DNA of 64,000 bases from Termitomyces sp. T153. Its lineage: Eukaryota; Basidiomycota; Agaricomycetes; Agaricales; Lyophyllaceae. Below are positions 1 to 12,379 of the stretch, piece by piece. The notes under the pieces were generated by a model that worked only from the letters and a program-made list of their open reading frames with translations, was not told where the DNA came from and ran no database searches. Position numbers and translations under genes: made by a program. The stretch covers positions 558,001-622,000 of the forward strand of contig JACKQL020000016.1 of assembly GCA_018296165.2 (NCBI GenBank), read 5' to 3'. Within the stretch, counting starts at the first letter, position 1. Every line of letters starts with the position of its first letter.

Positions 1-94
1 TCGAAAATAATCCCACCTGCCGTATTTGTATAATAGTATACATTTGCTTGCAGCCGTGCGCAAATCATAGAGTAGTCCTGTTCTGTTATCTGAT

Positions 95-523
95 CTACTT
101 TGCACCAAAGTGTATTGAGGACTCGAAAATTTTCATGATTTTAATATGGCGACATGTCGCATCCAGTAGTTGCGCTTGTCTCCCTTGAATGGACATGAAC
201 CACTCACGGTGCTCATCTAGTTCTCTCACTGCGGCATGCGTTATTTCCTTAAAGAGTGAAACTTTTCCTCCGGGACCCAGAGGAAATATGTCTAGTCTGC
301 CCAGCAAAACCTGGGCTGGTGGTCGTCGTTATCCAATCATATATATTATGAACTCTGATTTGGTCATATCCGGAGTGGTTGATCAATCTCTCTACGTATG
401 CAAAATCCAAGTCGACGCTGGCAGCGAGTTTGCGAACTGCACCTAATTTTGATTTTTTGGACATAGGGCTCACCAAGGCATCGAGTCAACTTATAACATT
501 TTACCATCAACCTCAGCCGACAT
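95..523 (-). CDS. Small three-exon gene, 107-aa protein of unknown function
   Basis: I do not recognise this protein. Three minus-strand exons, 523..505, 442..354 and 310..95, join in phase. The first intron (62 nt) starts GTAAAA and ends TTAG. The second (43 nt) starts GTTCAT, carries a GGATAAC branch-like site and ends CCCAG. The protein starts MSAEVDGAVRKLAASVD, is mixed alpha-type with no signal peptide or membrane segment, and ends at a TAG at position 95. Codons contain CpG, unlike the repeats further right, which supports a host gene. The start is the first ATG of exon 1; I cannot exclude further 5' exons or an alternative 3' end. The exon joins are read from the sequence; the function is unknown. 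Confidence 0.5.
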
Positions 524-3500
524 CTTGGGTCACGCTATCTCCCTTGGACAGATAAGTAACCCGTAGAAAGATCTCTAGTTCTCTGGGGCATGTTCATCTG
601 CTTAAGCAAAGAAACTTTTCCTCTGAGCATGTTGTTCTACCCCTTGAGACTTCAGTCTTTTCAAGTTGGACCAGTACATCGGGCTGCGTGCGCTGAGGTT
701 GTACTATCAATTCGCAGTCAGACGTTGCACCGTGCGCTTCTTACGGAAGTAGTAGGACAGAGCTCGAGCCATTGGCTGGCGGCTGTGCTTCGGACGGAAA
801 AAGAATTTTCGGCCCGGGTGGGAGTAAATCTTCGAACTTCGACCGCAAATCCGTACAACCACTTGTATCTGTTTGTTCCTTATCTTTATCTTTATCTTAT
901 TATCTTATCTTGTTCTTTTTTTTATCTTACATCTGAATAAGCATCAACTTGACAATACACCTATTTGTATATGTTTGTCCATTGGACTCTCCACTTCTTC
1001 TCTTATTGGTTTGGAAGGATTTCATGTGGGATGTATTAGTACTCTTGAACTATTACAGCTCACATCCGTAATACAGCTCACATCCATAACTATGGATGAT
1101 CTCTCCTTTCTACTTGCTGAACATCATGTTTTTCTTTCTTATTAACTTTGATTTCCTGTCCACGACTGTTGATAGAGGTATTGTCATGGTGGATGGAAAA
1201 CATAATAGCTTGGTCTGATATCATGGTTTGGCAAGTTTTCTATAGTTTATGCAATCATCGCAGCATTGACTTTTTCTATCAATGGTCTTTTGCTCTGATC
1301 GAGGTCACAGTATTTCTATGGTTTGTGTAATCATGAACCTATCCCCTTTCATCAAACTGTCCAAGAGAATTTCCTCTGTTCATGTAATGACACATCTATG
1401 TAACTCTTTTCTCATCTCAATCTGGTTTGTATACCACAGGTACTTTATGGGATGCAACATTGTATCATACTGTGTAAGTTCCATCAACCACAATGAGCTT
1501 ATCAATAGTGAACAAAGTAATGTTCCATTGTTCCATAGGACGATGGCTGCCAAATGGCACATTCACCTGTTCACACTCAGTTGTGCAGACCCATCTTTTC
1601 ACTCAAGTTATCTTTGCCTCGATAAATCATGTCAAAGTGGACATGCACATACTCCTATCATGTTTGCAACATGTACCATAAACATGATTCATGACCTCAA
1701 CCACAAAACATACAACATCTATTTAGACTAAGCATATGCACACTAAAAAAAAAGCAACATGTATGTATAAAAAATCTTCACACATTTTCGACCCTCAAAA
1801 TATCAGTAACAACTTGTCTGGCATGTAAGATAATCCAATTGTATATCTGGGGTCCATATTGCCAAATGTGTAAAAGCCCCTTTCTGATGTCTGATGTGGG
1901 ATGGCCAAGGTTGGCAGAGAAATAGCAGAGATAGGTAGATTGAAAGCAGCATTATGGCAAGAGAGGTCGGGACAGAGGTTCATCTCTAGCGGATGAACAC
2001 AGCAGGTTTATATAGAGAACAGTAGCTCAGGCGCAGTCCCTGCCTGTGAGCCCTGACCATCCATGAACAGTTGACTGCGCTGTTTTGTGCACCGTGCTCA
2101 CGAGAGGCAATTCCCCTGGATCAGGCAAACAGTTCCATGACAGTCAATATACATAGACTGGTGATCCTTCGAGTTTTTGCACAAGATGCTCATGAGAGGC
2201 ATTTGCTATATATCAGGCAAAAGGGGTTCCACAACAAGTCAATAGTTGTAGACTGTGATCCTTCCCAAGATCGATCCATGTCACTCAGAACCCCAAAGCA
2301 AGTCAACATTTGAGCTCGAAAGATCTGTTCAAGAAGGAGGAACTTGAAAAGTGTGCCCGAGTTCATCAGTACATTTGCTCAGTTTAAGCAAGTCCATGAA
2401 CAAGCTGTCTTATTTTATCTGGGGACTCCGAGCCCATCAAATGAACATCTTCAGTCTCTTCCCCCAATCCTACAGATATAATTAATTACACATGTAAATA
2501 GTATCAATTCTAGCAGCACAGTCCCCGACTCCAAAGCTACAAGACTAAACCAAAAAAAAAAAAATCATAATCTTTTTGCTGTTAGTCAGTTGTTATAATC
2601 AACTGTTTATAAGAATTACATATTCAAGTACTCTAAGTCATAGGACAAAAACTTTGCTCTCTCAGACACCATCTGAATCATTTGACTTGAACTCAACCTC
2701 GAGTTAGCCATGCCAGTCATTGCTGACTATGTAGGAAATTATAACCAGCTCATCTCTTGCTACATATATATGAGTGAGTCATAGAAAATTCTGATCAGAC
2801 TCAATGTTGGCAACGCAGCTCATATGTTTGATGATGATAGAATGTAGATGTCGGATGTGGTTCTAGCAGCAGATTCACATTGTAGAGAAGGGCTGTATCG
2901 TAGTGTTGTGAGGTGTGTTTGGGGATATTGAGAAGCAGAGGCTGACAAGTTGACAAAAGCAGAGAGAGGCTCAACCAACAGAGAGCAGAGGTGTAGAATC
3001 AATGCACACTGATAGAGATAGAGAGGCCCTGGGGAGCTTCTGCCAACTCTTGTCTGTGCAATAGCAGATCTGGCAAAGAGATGAATGAAGCCTCTACAGG
3101 TGAATCCTTGTCTGTAATATCATGGATTTGAGGCCAAGTTGGGCAAGGTTTTTGAACATTTGACAAAGAATAGGCGTTATGAAGGGTCATTTGAGCCCTT
3201 TTGATCGAGGTATTTGATAGTCTTGAACATAAATTCACAACATCGTATCAGACTTTGGAAAATCTCCAGACAAGGGTCAGCAGGAGCTTCCTTGGGCCTC
3301 AATAGAGGCATAAGAATCAGTGCAAAGACAGGGATGTACAAATGAGACAAAGCCTGAGATGCCGTGGTCTGTGAATAGAGGGAAACAAACAACAGAAATG
3401 GAAAAGATGTCAGGTTTAATTTGTATGTGCCTCATAATGTCCAGAAATGTATTCATTTGATTTTTTTGAGGGCCTTTTCAGGTGGCCTAATTGGCGAAGC

Positions 3501-4057
3501 AATTTTATTCATTCAAGCATCTCAAGGTTAGGATGCAGTTTGCTAGGAAGTGCCAAAGGACCTCCTCCTTGCTAAGGTTGTATATTGGATATGTGGGCAG
3601 ACTACTGCACAAGGTGAATGTGTAAGGTGTGAAGGCTGTAAAGATCACGTAGGTGGGAGAATGGGTGGAACAGAATCAAATGAGCAGATCTTTGAATAGT
3701 AAGAAGAAACCATTAGTACATCGGTAATATTTGAAGGCTTCACTAGTATACATATTAGTTGTGAGGTTGTTAGATCAAGGTCACTTCGGACCAGTACTTC
3801 TCAAATACCACCGCTCGACAGCTTCTTATCCGCATCCACAGTATTCATGCCAGAACCTCCGGCATGCTTCGAATCCTTCATGGTATTGAATTATGTATGG
3901 CCCTTTGCACTCAATCTCGTCGTGAAGTATACTATCTAACGTCAACAACACATAACTCAAGAGTATCACAATAATCAGGATGCGAGGGCGAGGAGGACGC
4001 CTTTAATCTGCATGACTTGGGCAGGGGGTACCAGCAATCCCAAAGAATCATCTCCGA
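524..4057. other. Gene-poor AT-rich stretch with a decayed minus-strand relic
   Basis: No gene could be built here. Positions 880-912 hold a degenerate TATCTT run. Around 1380-1560 the minus strand keeps a short protein-like string (LIVVDGTYTV, a stop, then YNVASHKVPVVYKPD) broken by several stops, which looks like an old transposon or gene remnant that I cannot name. The remaining open frames are short, AT-rich and without recognisable motifs. CpG is scarce, as in the repeat regions further right. Confidence 0.4.
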
Positions 4058-4547
4058 CTACTTGGACTCCTTCGACGTCAACTCATTGACGATGTCCACC
4101 GCGCGTCTAAACTTTGCCTTCTGTTCGTCTGTCGCCTGAACCTCACTCGTCCCGCCTCCACATCCTTGCGGACCACCGTTGCACCATTCAAGATCGTCAC
4201 TACCCCACGCGATGCTCGTATCGAGCCCATAGATATCCTCGCTGCCCGGCGGAGACTCCATCGGCAGTTCCTTCAGTATGGAGTGCAGTTCATCGATGAG
4301 CGCATCGTACTCTGCAGCAGGGAGGGATCTGGGTAGGGCGTCTTGGAGCTGTGGAGACCCGGCGGGGCGGACTGCAGATGTGACGAGGAGATTTGTGGCG
4401 TTGGATGGCTTTGTGAGGGTGTAGATGTAGTCGGGGGTCGGAGGTGCAAAGCCGCCCGTGATGCCTGCAATTTGTGTAGATGGGCCAGATGGGTGGACCG
4501 TGGGACGCACCTTTCTGGAGACGGAAGGAATACTCTGAAGGAGGCAT
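4058..4547 (-). CDS. Two-exon gene, 147-aa hypothetical protein
   Basis: Exon 1 (4547..4511) and exon 2 (4464..4058) are separated by a 46-nt intron, GTGCGT to TTGCAG, that joins in phase. The product starts MPPSEYSFRLQKGITGG and ends in an acidic helical tail rich in Asp, Glu and Lys (DEQKAKFRRAVDIVNELTSK). It has no signal peptide, membrane segment or known catalytic motif. A 204-codon frame runs through the intron on the same strand, but its first 60 codons read like random sequence; the spliced model uses the best-looking frame on each side. The frame is open for about 20 codons upstream of the chosen ATG, so an earlier non-ATG-supported 5' exon is possible. The function is unknown. Confidence 0.55.
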
Positions 4548-4823
4548 TGGCAGAGGAGACGAGGATGGCGGACTTTGAACGTCCGACGAATCGATAAGTA
4601 CATCCAGATGCTGACGTCATTATCGACTCGACCGGCCCCGGCCCGATCCCCGACGAGGCCATTATAACTCAATTAATAAACCACCGCTCGCTGATCATTT
4701 CACATTCGTCTTCCAAACCAAGCTATTTATACATACAACAATCTGATAAAGGGCAAGCTATCTATACATACAACAATCTGATAAAAGTACACGTTCCATT
4801 GGCATCATCCCATTATCTGATTT

Positions 4824-6135
4824 TCAAGCTGAAGTTGCACCGGTGGCAGCAATGCGAGCATCCCTATCCGCAGCAGTCGTGCACGCTATGGACTGCACAG
4901 CACCATCAGCCCACCATCGCATCAACAAAAAAGATAACGCACAGTCCCAGGTTTATTAACAAGAGGCAGCGCAGCACACGTCGTCCCTCCCGCACACTGC
5001 GTAATCACAAACTTGCCACCTACGCACTGCGCAAACCCACCATTCACGCATGCTTCTTGACCGTCTGTGCATGCAGAGGTGGGCGTGAGACCTGCAAACT
5101 GGTTATTCTGGGCAATAGCGTCTTGACCGTTTTCTAAGGGGGAATGTGAAAAATGGCAGAAGGAGATAAATGGGGAAATATACGTACGAAGTTGGAAACC
5201 GCCCGATGCGGCGAGTGCTGCGGTCGATGCAGGAGCGGACGGGGACGCAGCTGCAGGAACCGACGGTGCAACCGCAGACGAAACAGGAGGTGCAGCAGCA
5301 CTCGACGCAGCAGCCGCGCCAGGCGCATTGCCACTACCACGCACACAACATCAATCAATACATATATCACTCAAGGAAGGGACAACCCCCCCAACAACGA
5401 CTCACTTCGCCACAGGATTCGTCACGAGCGTATTAAGCTGTACACCATCTGGTACGGGTCCGTCTGGTTTGGCGGGGCACGAGCCGGGTGGGTTAACAGC
5501 CGAGAGACCAAGCGGGACATTTCCTGTCTGGTCGCCGCTGAATTTAGTGAAATCAGAGCTGGAGAATTGGCAATGGAACAGGCCCTCGAGCTCCGCGTTC
5601 TTCGGAGCAACCTGGCAGTAGGGCACCTGGAGGCTGTCGGGCTATTCAAAGAAAAAAGTGTTTTTCAGGGTAGGTGATGGAATGGAATTCTATTATAATT
5701 GCTTACGGCGTTCCGAGGCTGTTGAACGAATATCTGTGTGAGCCTTATCATCTCTGGATCATTATTAAGCGTCTTGGCGAGATCGATCATCTGATCAGCC
5801 GCATCTTGCTGATCGCAGTTCTTGCCAGCGGCTAGTAAGCTCGTGAACGCTACCTGGGAGATCGGGTTGCATTTCTGCCCTCCGCCTGCCGTGAGCTGCC
5901 GGACCGCATAACACGGAACAAAAGAACAAAAAGATAGATCGGTTGGTCCAGGTCAGGTTTGTCTGTTGATAAGATCATTATGGGAGATGGAGGGACGTAC
6001 ACAGGCTTGTTCCCAGTCACTCGTGGAATCAGCGATTGTTTGGGCGATGCGCTTCTGGAGCTGGACTGATACCGGTGCTGCTGATGCCATAACAGCGAGC
6101 GCGGAAAGGACGAAGGGTACGGAGATTCTGGCCAT
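4824..6135 (-). CDS. Secreted protein with Ala/Ser/Pro linker and C-terminal cysteine module (CBM19-like)
   Basis: Six exons (6135..6001, 5895..5707, 5641..5406, 5333..5188, 5133..4943, 4892..4824) join in phase to give 321 residues. Residues 1-19 are a signal peptide, and a Lys-Arg pair at 28-29 may be a Kex2 site. Residues about 45-185 form a cysteine-containing N-terminal domain, about 187-235 a low-complexity Ala/Ser/Pro linker, and about 236-321 a cysteine module with ACVNGGFAQCVGGKF, CAALPLVNKPGTS and a C-terminal AADRDARIAATGA. This layout matches a secreted family that is common in agaricomycetes, and the last module resembles what is often called CBM19-like chitin binding. The binding role is inferred from family resemblance. 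Intron 1 is 105 nt, the others 50-72 nt. All splice sites are GT-AG. No lesion was seen. Confidence 0.88.
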
Positions 6136-6345
6136 TGTTGTAGGTCGTATGTAGAAAAGGTCGTGATGTATAGGTAGGGAGAGAGCTTGAATGGGAGAGT
6201 GGGGAGAATGAATGAATAAAGTGTAGAGAGAGTGGAGGGAAAAAACTGGAGAGCACTAGGCTCGAAGGAAGATAGAGAAGAAAGGAAGGAAACTGGGGAA
6301 TTGGGGTAGGGTGGTCGTCCGTGGCGTTCTTTTATATCTTTCCGA
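6136..6345 (-). promoter_or_regulatory. Putative core promoter and pyrimidine-rich leader of the secreted cysteine-module gene
   Basis: On the minus strand a TATA-like ATATAAAA lies at 6330-6337, about 195 nt upstream of the ATG. It is followed by a long CT-rich leader at about 6160-6300. CT-rich tracts just before the start codon are common in highly expressed fungal genes. The assignment rests on position and composition only. Confidence 0.35.
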
Positions 6346-8995
6346 ATGTACTGGTTGTTCGGAGATGGCCTAAGAGATCGTGTACGAAGATAGATCATTC
6401 GACATCACGTTCTGAGCAGAACATGTAATGGAGCACTGGGGTTTCGTGTCCAAGTTGCTAGGGCGTTGAATAAGCTAGAGCGCATGTTACCCATCTGCTG
6501 CTAGCAACCCGATCACAACCCATCAACCCGTCAAGGGTATAAGGATCTTTCGTAAATGGGGACAAAAGCGATCATAATCGAAGATGAGTACATCGTAGGA
6601 CTTTTCTTGTCGAGCCCCTTGTTGTGCTATTGTCTTGATTTGAGTGGAGGTGGCGGGCACGTGGTGTATAGTATCAAATATCAATACTATAATCGGCAGG
6701 CGGCGGGTACATACGTACATTGTATTGTACATAACCTATGTCGTGCTGTGCATCCCCAGATTCCGAAATCACCGAGAAAAATAAGAACACGGGGTGCACG
6801 AGGACGGGTCTCTGTAATCAACACAGGTTCGTGGAATGTGAGAAGAACTCTGATGTCGACATGATCAGTCGAGACTATCGATCTTTGTGTCCACGCTTAC
6901 CCATTCCCCGTGTTTCCGCACCAGCGGTGGATGACGCTTGTCGTTGTTCGGGTGGAGCCTTCAAGTTCCATATAGTCAATCTGCTCAGTGATGATTATCG
7001 GATGATATACATGAGATGAGCCCCTTGATAATAATACTTTTACTCGAGATCGAAATGGGATACCCGTCTGAATGGGGTAGACTTGACAATGAATTAGCTC
7101 CGATTGTCAGCCATGCACATGGCGGAGGCGTCATGGAAACTTGCCGGCTGCGGAGCTGCAGGGCTAGAGAAGGCTGAACATGTTGGCCCGGCTTGTTCCG
7201 GTTCATAATGACGTCACGCATCTGAGTGGTCATTTCTTTCGACGAAACTTCTGTCCGTAATTGATGAGGATGGCTACGGGTGTCAGCACCGCCAAGGAAG
7301 CAAAACAAAATGGTATGTAATGAGGGCCCCTTTTGCAGAAACACAACTTATGCAAGAAAATCGAGGGAGTCTACTGCTAGGTGTGGATGTTTAAACAGAG
7401 GTAACTCGTTTCCGCAGGGGTAACCCTCTCCCTCTCCCTTTGTCTAATGTCAAGATCACTGGTAAGAGCGTTGTTATCCTCGAATACAAAGTTATAGACA
7501 ACTATATATGGCGCGGTGAGGCGAGTCGGAAGCCCTCAGACTCAATGTTTTATCACTTGTTCATGAGGTGATTTTCTAACAGAGTTCGTCGCACTTGAAA
7601 TATGTTTGAGCAAACTATATTCACTATTGCAAGCAGAATAAGACGACAGAAACGGGGCCAGGCTGAAAAAGCCGCTCAGGCTCGAGCTAAAGTTTGACCT
7701 GGGCTTATCAATGAAGATAATCCATATCAATCCTTTATAGGAGGCACCACAAGCAATGACCACGTATGGGATGTGAGATGCCGCCGTCATGATACATTAT
7801 ACGTATGCACTAGGAATAGTCGTCTCTGCAAACAGAAGGTCAAATTTTTCTTCTGTTGCATCAACGTGATGGACCCCTTGGCGACTGTTGTTGGGTATTG
7901 GTTTTCGATATATCCTTTGGAGAAACCATCCTGAGGACTTGTACTGGAGCAATCAATTATGAGCTCCATAAGCGCGTCGTCAACTATAGTTGTTGACATT
8001 GTTATGCGAATTCCCACGTGGGCGCTTCCAGCTAAAAATGCGAATGGTGTTACATATTGGAATGGAATCGTAGACGCACACGTCATTCCGAAGTCTCAAT
8101 ACATTCATCATACATGGCTGAATAATGGCGTTAGACCACAGGATTGTACTGTTTCAGGATTGGGTCCATGAGCATGTATATATCTTCCAGACTATTTCGA
8201 ATCTGTTCTGAATTCGAGTGGACAATTTGGGGCAGTCAACAAAGGCAAAGACGCTCTCGAATTGTGCCTTATCACTCGTGCAATGATCGATGGCCGTAGC
8301 CACCAATGCCCAGACTCCTGCCAAGAGGAGTATATGGACATATGGAATGCCCCCGGTGATGTTCCTTGTAAGTGACCTCAAGCGTCCTTGATCTTTGTTG
8401 AATATCAAGCTGTATTTATTGTACGGATGATACGACAAGAGTCATTTCTTCACCAGATACTGACCACAGAAGACAAAGAATAGGCGTTCTCATGGGCAAT
8501 GGCGAACATCGAATTTTTCCCGATGTTCTTACCAGGATACGGCTAGTTTCCAGCAATAAAGTAATGCTGCTGGAGAGAATGAGATCCTACGATCACCGTT
8601 TGTCAGAATCTTTTGATAAGACATCGGATGCACTTGAAATTGCATTGAATGGAAGTGATGAAACAGAGAACAAATTCGAAGGAAATAATAACCTTGGCTT
8701 GCGCGCTATTGGGGGGAGAGCTCGGAGTGTCCGAGTATACCCCCGTGTGGTAGGTATTTTCTCAGTTTCTGAGGCGATTTCTCGGGGACTTGATTCATCG
8801 TTCGAGTATTCAATCTCTAAGGTTTAACGATACGCATTGAATATGACGACTCCAGAAAGCCGAAAATGTATAGTTCAAATAATATTCATTACCCAATTTA
8901 AAGGTCTGAAGCACGACATGCATCAAAGCACCGCAAGCTTGAATGAAAGAGACAGGTCTTCCAAGAACCAGAGATAAGAATGATGAATAGTGGCA
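6346..8995. other. Intergenic stretch with an unresolved minus-strand coding candidate
   Basis: No confident gene is present. Between about 7540 and 8480 the minus strand has three adjacent open stretches. One, at 8438..8154, contains a hydrophobic segment (VHILLLAGVWALVATAI) followed by a polar stretch (DCPKLSTRIQNRFE), which could be exons of a membrane protein. I could not find splice sites that join them in phase, so the candidate may be a pseudogene. A plus-strand 111-codon frame at 8492-8827 has no recognisable feature. The rest looks non-coding. Confidence 0.25.
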
Positions 8996-11279
8996 TCAAT
9001 TATTCGAACCCATAGCGTTGTTATAAAGTGGACACAGGTCATTCCATGCAGCTAGGGAACAATTTCAGAGCAAAGACAAGATAGCTCAGGTTGTCACTCA
9101 CGAGGCGGACTTGATTTGGCAATAGTGGGTATGTCTTCAGCAAAGACGATTGCCAATCCGCTAAAGAGAGCAATTAACACACGCTTCGGGAAAGTGAAAG
9201 AAGACTAACATCTCGAGATGCCAATCAATATGACTGTTGAAGTAACATTAATGGATGTCAAGAGAAAATTTACAGGAGAACATGCCAATGCAGGAACCAC
9301 GGGCCAGGATTGTCAGTTTTGAAGCGAATAGTAACATTGTCGCCAGCTTGTCCAACCGAGACAACATCACGGCGAACCTGAATACAAATCGATGAGAAGA
9401 AGAGTAAAATTCAGGTGGAATTCGAACCGGGTTGGCGTAGTTGTAGACAGAACTTCCAGCGCTTCGGACGACATCGAATGTGTGCTATGAAGACAAAGAG
9501 AGTAAGGCCGAACACATCATTGAATATGATCAAGTGAACCTACTCCATGCAAATGGAAGGGGTGCTGATAGGCAGATCAATGAAATCCATCTTTCAATTC
9601 AATTTGGGACTGACCGGTGATCCAACAGCTCCACCAGGAATAATTAATTCAATAACCTTATTGGGAGGTAAAACATAGACACTGCCTGAAGGAAGAAGGT
9701 CAGTCGCTGATTGGGCCCCGCTCATAATCTGCAACAACACAGGAGCGGTTGGGGTGGTGAATGTGGCGCCGTTGACAGTAAATTTCCTGTCAGATCCAAA
9801 TTGAATGTCGAGAACGTAGGAGACATCAGCAGTACGGTTCCCTCCGGGAGCACCAGGTCGGTTCAACGGATGAAGATTTGTTTCAACCAAGGGATTAGAT
9901 AAATTAGAGCTGGTCGTGGGTTCCTCTATGGCGGCTCCATGGTATCGAAGGATCGCCGAGTTGAGACCACCGTCAAAGCCAACATCCCCTACATTTGGTT
10001 GTGCACGAATCCAGTAGTTGCTGATTGGCTTGTCCGCTCTGACTATAACGGAGTAACGTTGGCCAGCAAAAATCTGGATCGAGTCCACCATTAATGGTCG
10101 GTGATTAACACCGTCGACTTCGATGATCGTCTGTGAAGCACGATCTACGTTGTATTACGAAGAAATAAGAAAGTTGTCATACCATATTGTGACCGTCAAT
10201 GGAGAAAATGAAATTTGCGTCACAAGAAATTGCAACGAGCCGGAAGCGATAACGCTTGCCTCGAATAACGTTGATGACAGCTAGAGGAGTAGCATCTCCG
10301 TTCAAGGTACGCCCAAGACCGTTGATGAGGGTGGCATCAGGGGTTGGAACCAGTCCGGCGGAAGGAGCGGGGGTGTGATACCTGCGGAATGCAAAGTCGT
10401 TAAGAATTAGGAAGAAGGAAATAGTGAGCGAACCAGTCGGCAAGAGTAATGACGGTACTTTCTGAAAGGAAATCCAGTAGGAAAACATTGAAATGGGGGG
10501 AAGAGTTACAACGAACCATCATCAACATCGTATCTTGGTATTTTATATGAGCGAGCATTCTCTTGGAACTTTATGTGGGTACTCACAGTAGGCGGAATGG
10601 ATCGAAAGGATCGTAAATTACAATTGGACCACGGAGGCCATCGCAGTATTGGGTAGCTATTGGTACAAAGGATCAATACGAGGTGTTGACAAGCAGTTTA
10701 CCGGTTCTTACATAAATGGGAATGATACCAAAATGTTCCGGCCTGATCACCGACATCGAACTCGTACAGGAACGAGTTTCCTGCCAATATAGGGCATTGA
10801 GTAACACCTACGGGGCCATCTGCCCAAGCCGATTTTCTTTGGAAGAAGCCGTGCCAATGCTAACCAGGTGAGATGAAAAAGGGAACTGAGGACAAAGAAA
10901 ATGACTCACAATGCTGGTATCCGTAAGCATTGTAGTATCACTCAATGAGTTGACGACGTTGATGCTCATGCGATCACCCTTCATCATAGCTCAGTCAGGC
11001 TAGATATGACCATGTAAAAACACTTGTCACCTTCTTTGCAGTTATAAGTGCACCAGGGAAGGGAGCATCTGTTCCCGTACCACTAGCAAGAACAGCTCTA
11101 AAGGCGGGGAGACTCTCAGTAATTAAGACAAATAAAAACGACTTGACATACGAACGATTAAAACCATCCGGAGCGACATCGCTGTTGATAATGTATAGGT
11201 TTGCTGTAGGGCCGATAGTAGCGGAAACGGTCACAGCAAAGGGGAAGAGGATGAGAGAAATCAAATTCAACATGGACAA
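8996..11279 (-). CDS. Laccase (multicopper oxidase, 516 aa, 15 exons)
   Basis: A laccase oxidises phenols with reduction of oxygen to water; this one should be secreted (signal peptide about 1-20). Fifteen exons (11279..11152, 11097..11031, 10978..10910, 10859..10712, 10656..10587, 10533..10517, 10461..10434, 10381..10183, 10130..9615, 9564..9544, 9484..9428, 9377..9286, 9233..9210, 9160..9102, 9051..8996) join in phase. All four copper motifs are present: HWHG at 89-92, WYHSHL at 132-137, HPFHLHGH at 415-422, and HCHIDWHLE with type 1 Cys at 471. The residue ten after that Cys is Leu481, the axial position. One exon is only 17 nt. Intron 12 starts with GC, not GT, and splits the Cys471 codon; reading through it would give Trp. 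Length and domain order are typical of basidiomycete laccases, and no lesion was found. Confidence 0.95.
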
Positions 11280-11379
11280 ATTTTTGGTGTCTGGATACGA
11301 ACAGGAGAGGTTGATGACACCTGGTGTTTTTAAGCCATGAAGCCTGAGTCATCCGGCAGCGGAAAGCATGGATGCTAAC

Positions 11380-12379
11380 CTACATGCCTGACGCTCCATC
11401 GAATGTAGTAAGTAGATGGTCTTGAAGATCGTCAAGTTCCATTGGAGCAGGATATTCGACCCCTGTGGGTGTGGTAAAGCCGACCCGGACGGCTGTGCTG
11501 TATTCTGTGCAGCAACTGACTCCTTCTAGAGCTGATTGCAGCGTCAATCAGAAGGGAATTCAGGAAGTTAGGATGGAATTTACGTATAGTTCGGGTGCGA
11601 GCGGATTCTAAATGGAAGTCTTGGAATGTGCTGAACGGAGTTGTAGTAGATGCATCGTCGACAGTACATGTCGACTACCGTACAATGGTAGTAATGTAAC
11701 GTGGGCAGGCAGGTCAATCCAAACCCGTTCGGGTAAGACTGAGCCTGCCAGAGGGACCGACTCAACAAGATCTGGAGCTGTGCTCGCAACAACGCATACA
11801 ATGGAAGACGTCCAAGTGGTCAAAAAGAACATACAGGGGTGTAGCTTCTCGCTCACGACTGAGCAGTAACCTTGTAGAAAGGGGCATGCTGTGAATAGAA
11901 TAGGGTATTCTGCCGAGATTTGTCTCTATGTGAAATACCGCTTGTACACCCTAAGACTGTTCTGCTTCGAGAGTCGACACTGAGCAAATCGAGAAGTCAA
12001 ATTACTAACGCTTGATCAATTAGATACAGTGCATGCCATCACTTCGCATCAGGGTTGACATTGGCGTTTGACAGCTTCGCAATGACATGCGGCGGCACAC
12101 TTGCGTCCTTTAGGCATAGGCATTATTTTTAGTGCGGAAAGACAGATACTAATCTGTCAATTGAAATTTCCGACTTCAAGCCTCAGGCACAAAGAGTACA
12201 CAGAACTTTGTACCTGCCTTGAAAAAGTGAAACATCGTGGGAATTTTCTTATTGCAGGAATTTTCTAGTGGTTCCTTTCCTGAAAAAAATGTAAAGAATT
12301 CTACAATAATTTCTAGGTACCTGAATGGAGCTGTCGGAGAAATGGTGACATGCACTGTAAGTTTTCCGAAGTCGCCCAT
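11380..12379 (-). CDS. Multi-exon gene of unknown function upstream of the laccase
   Basis: The 3' half is well supported: exons 12107..12043, 11979..11857, 11782..11679, 11619..11584 and 11531..11380 join in phase through GT-AG introns of 52-74 nt and end at a TAG. A further exon ends at 12150 (ISIDRL). Recognisable stretches are DASVPPHVIAKLSNANV, ERVWIDLPAHVTLLPLYDF and GFTTPTGVEYPAPMELDD. No domain is recognised. A good start context (ACCAACATGG) lies at 12379, with exon MGDFGKLTVHVTISPTAPF, but I could not join that exon to the rest in phase, so the 5' end is open. The stop lies 100 bp from the laccase start on the same strand, so the laccase promoter must be short or overlap this gene. 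It could be a cytosolic protein; the function is unknown. Confidence 0.5.

Noticed and set aside
590..940. 116-codon plus-strand frame
   Set aside because: It ends in a TATCTT simple repeat, with no motif or splice partner.
4058..4672. A continuous 204-codon minus-strand frame as the gene model
   Set aside because: Its first 60 codons read as random sequence across a good GTGCGT-TTGCAG intron. The spliced two-exon model uses a better frame upstream.
5153..5677. 174-codon plus-strand frame
   Set aside because: It is antisense to the secreted protein gene and shows no coding features; the minus-strand exons join perfectly.
5850..6398. 182-codon minus-strand frame over the promoter of the secreted protein gene
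   Set aside because: It is out of frame with the signal-peptide exon and covers the CT-rich leader.
9094..9102. Laccase stop codon at 9094
   Set aside because: The TGA lies in a GTGAGT intron. Splicing to 9051 gives the usual C-terminal [13 protein letters not shown].
9281..9290. Loss of the laccase T1 copper cysteine (HWH in place of HCH)
   Set aside because: It disappears when the GC-AG intron is recognised; phase and downstream motif then fit perfectly.
9414..9436. tRNA-like B box (GGTTCGAATTCC) on the minus strand
   Set aside because: It is the donor end of a laccase intron; no A box or cloverleaf is present.
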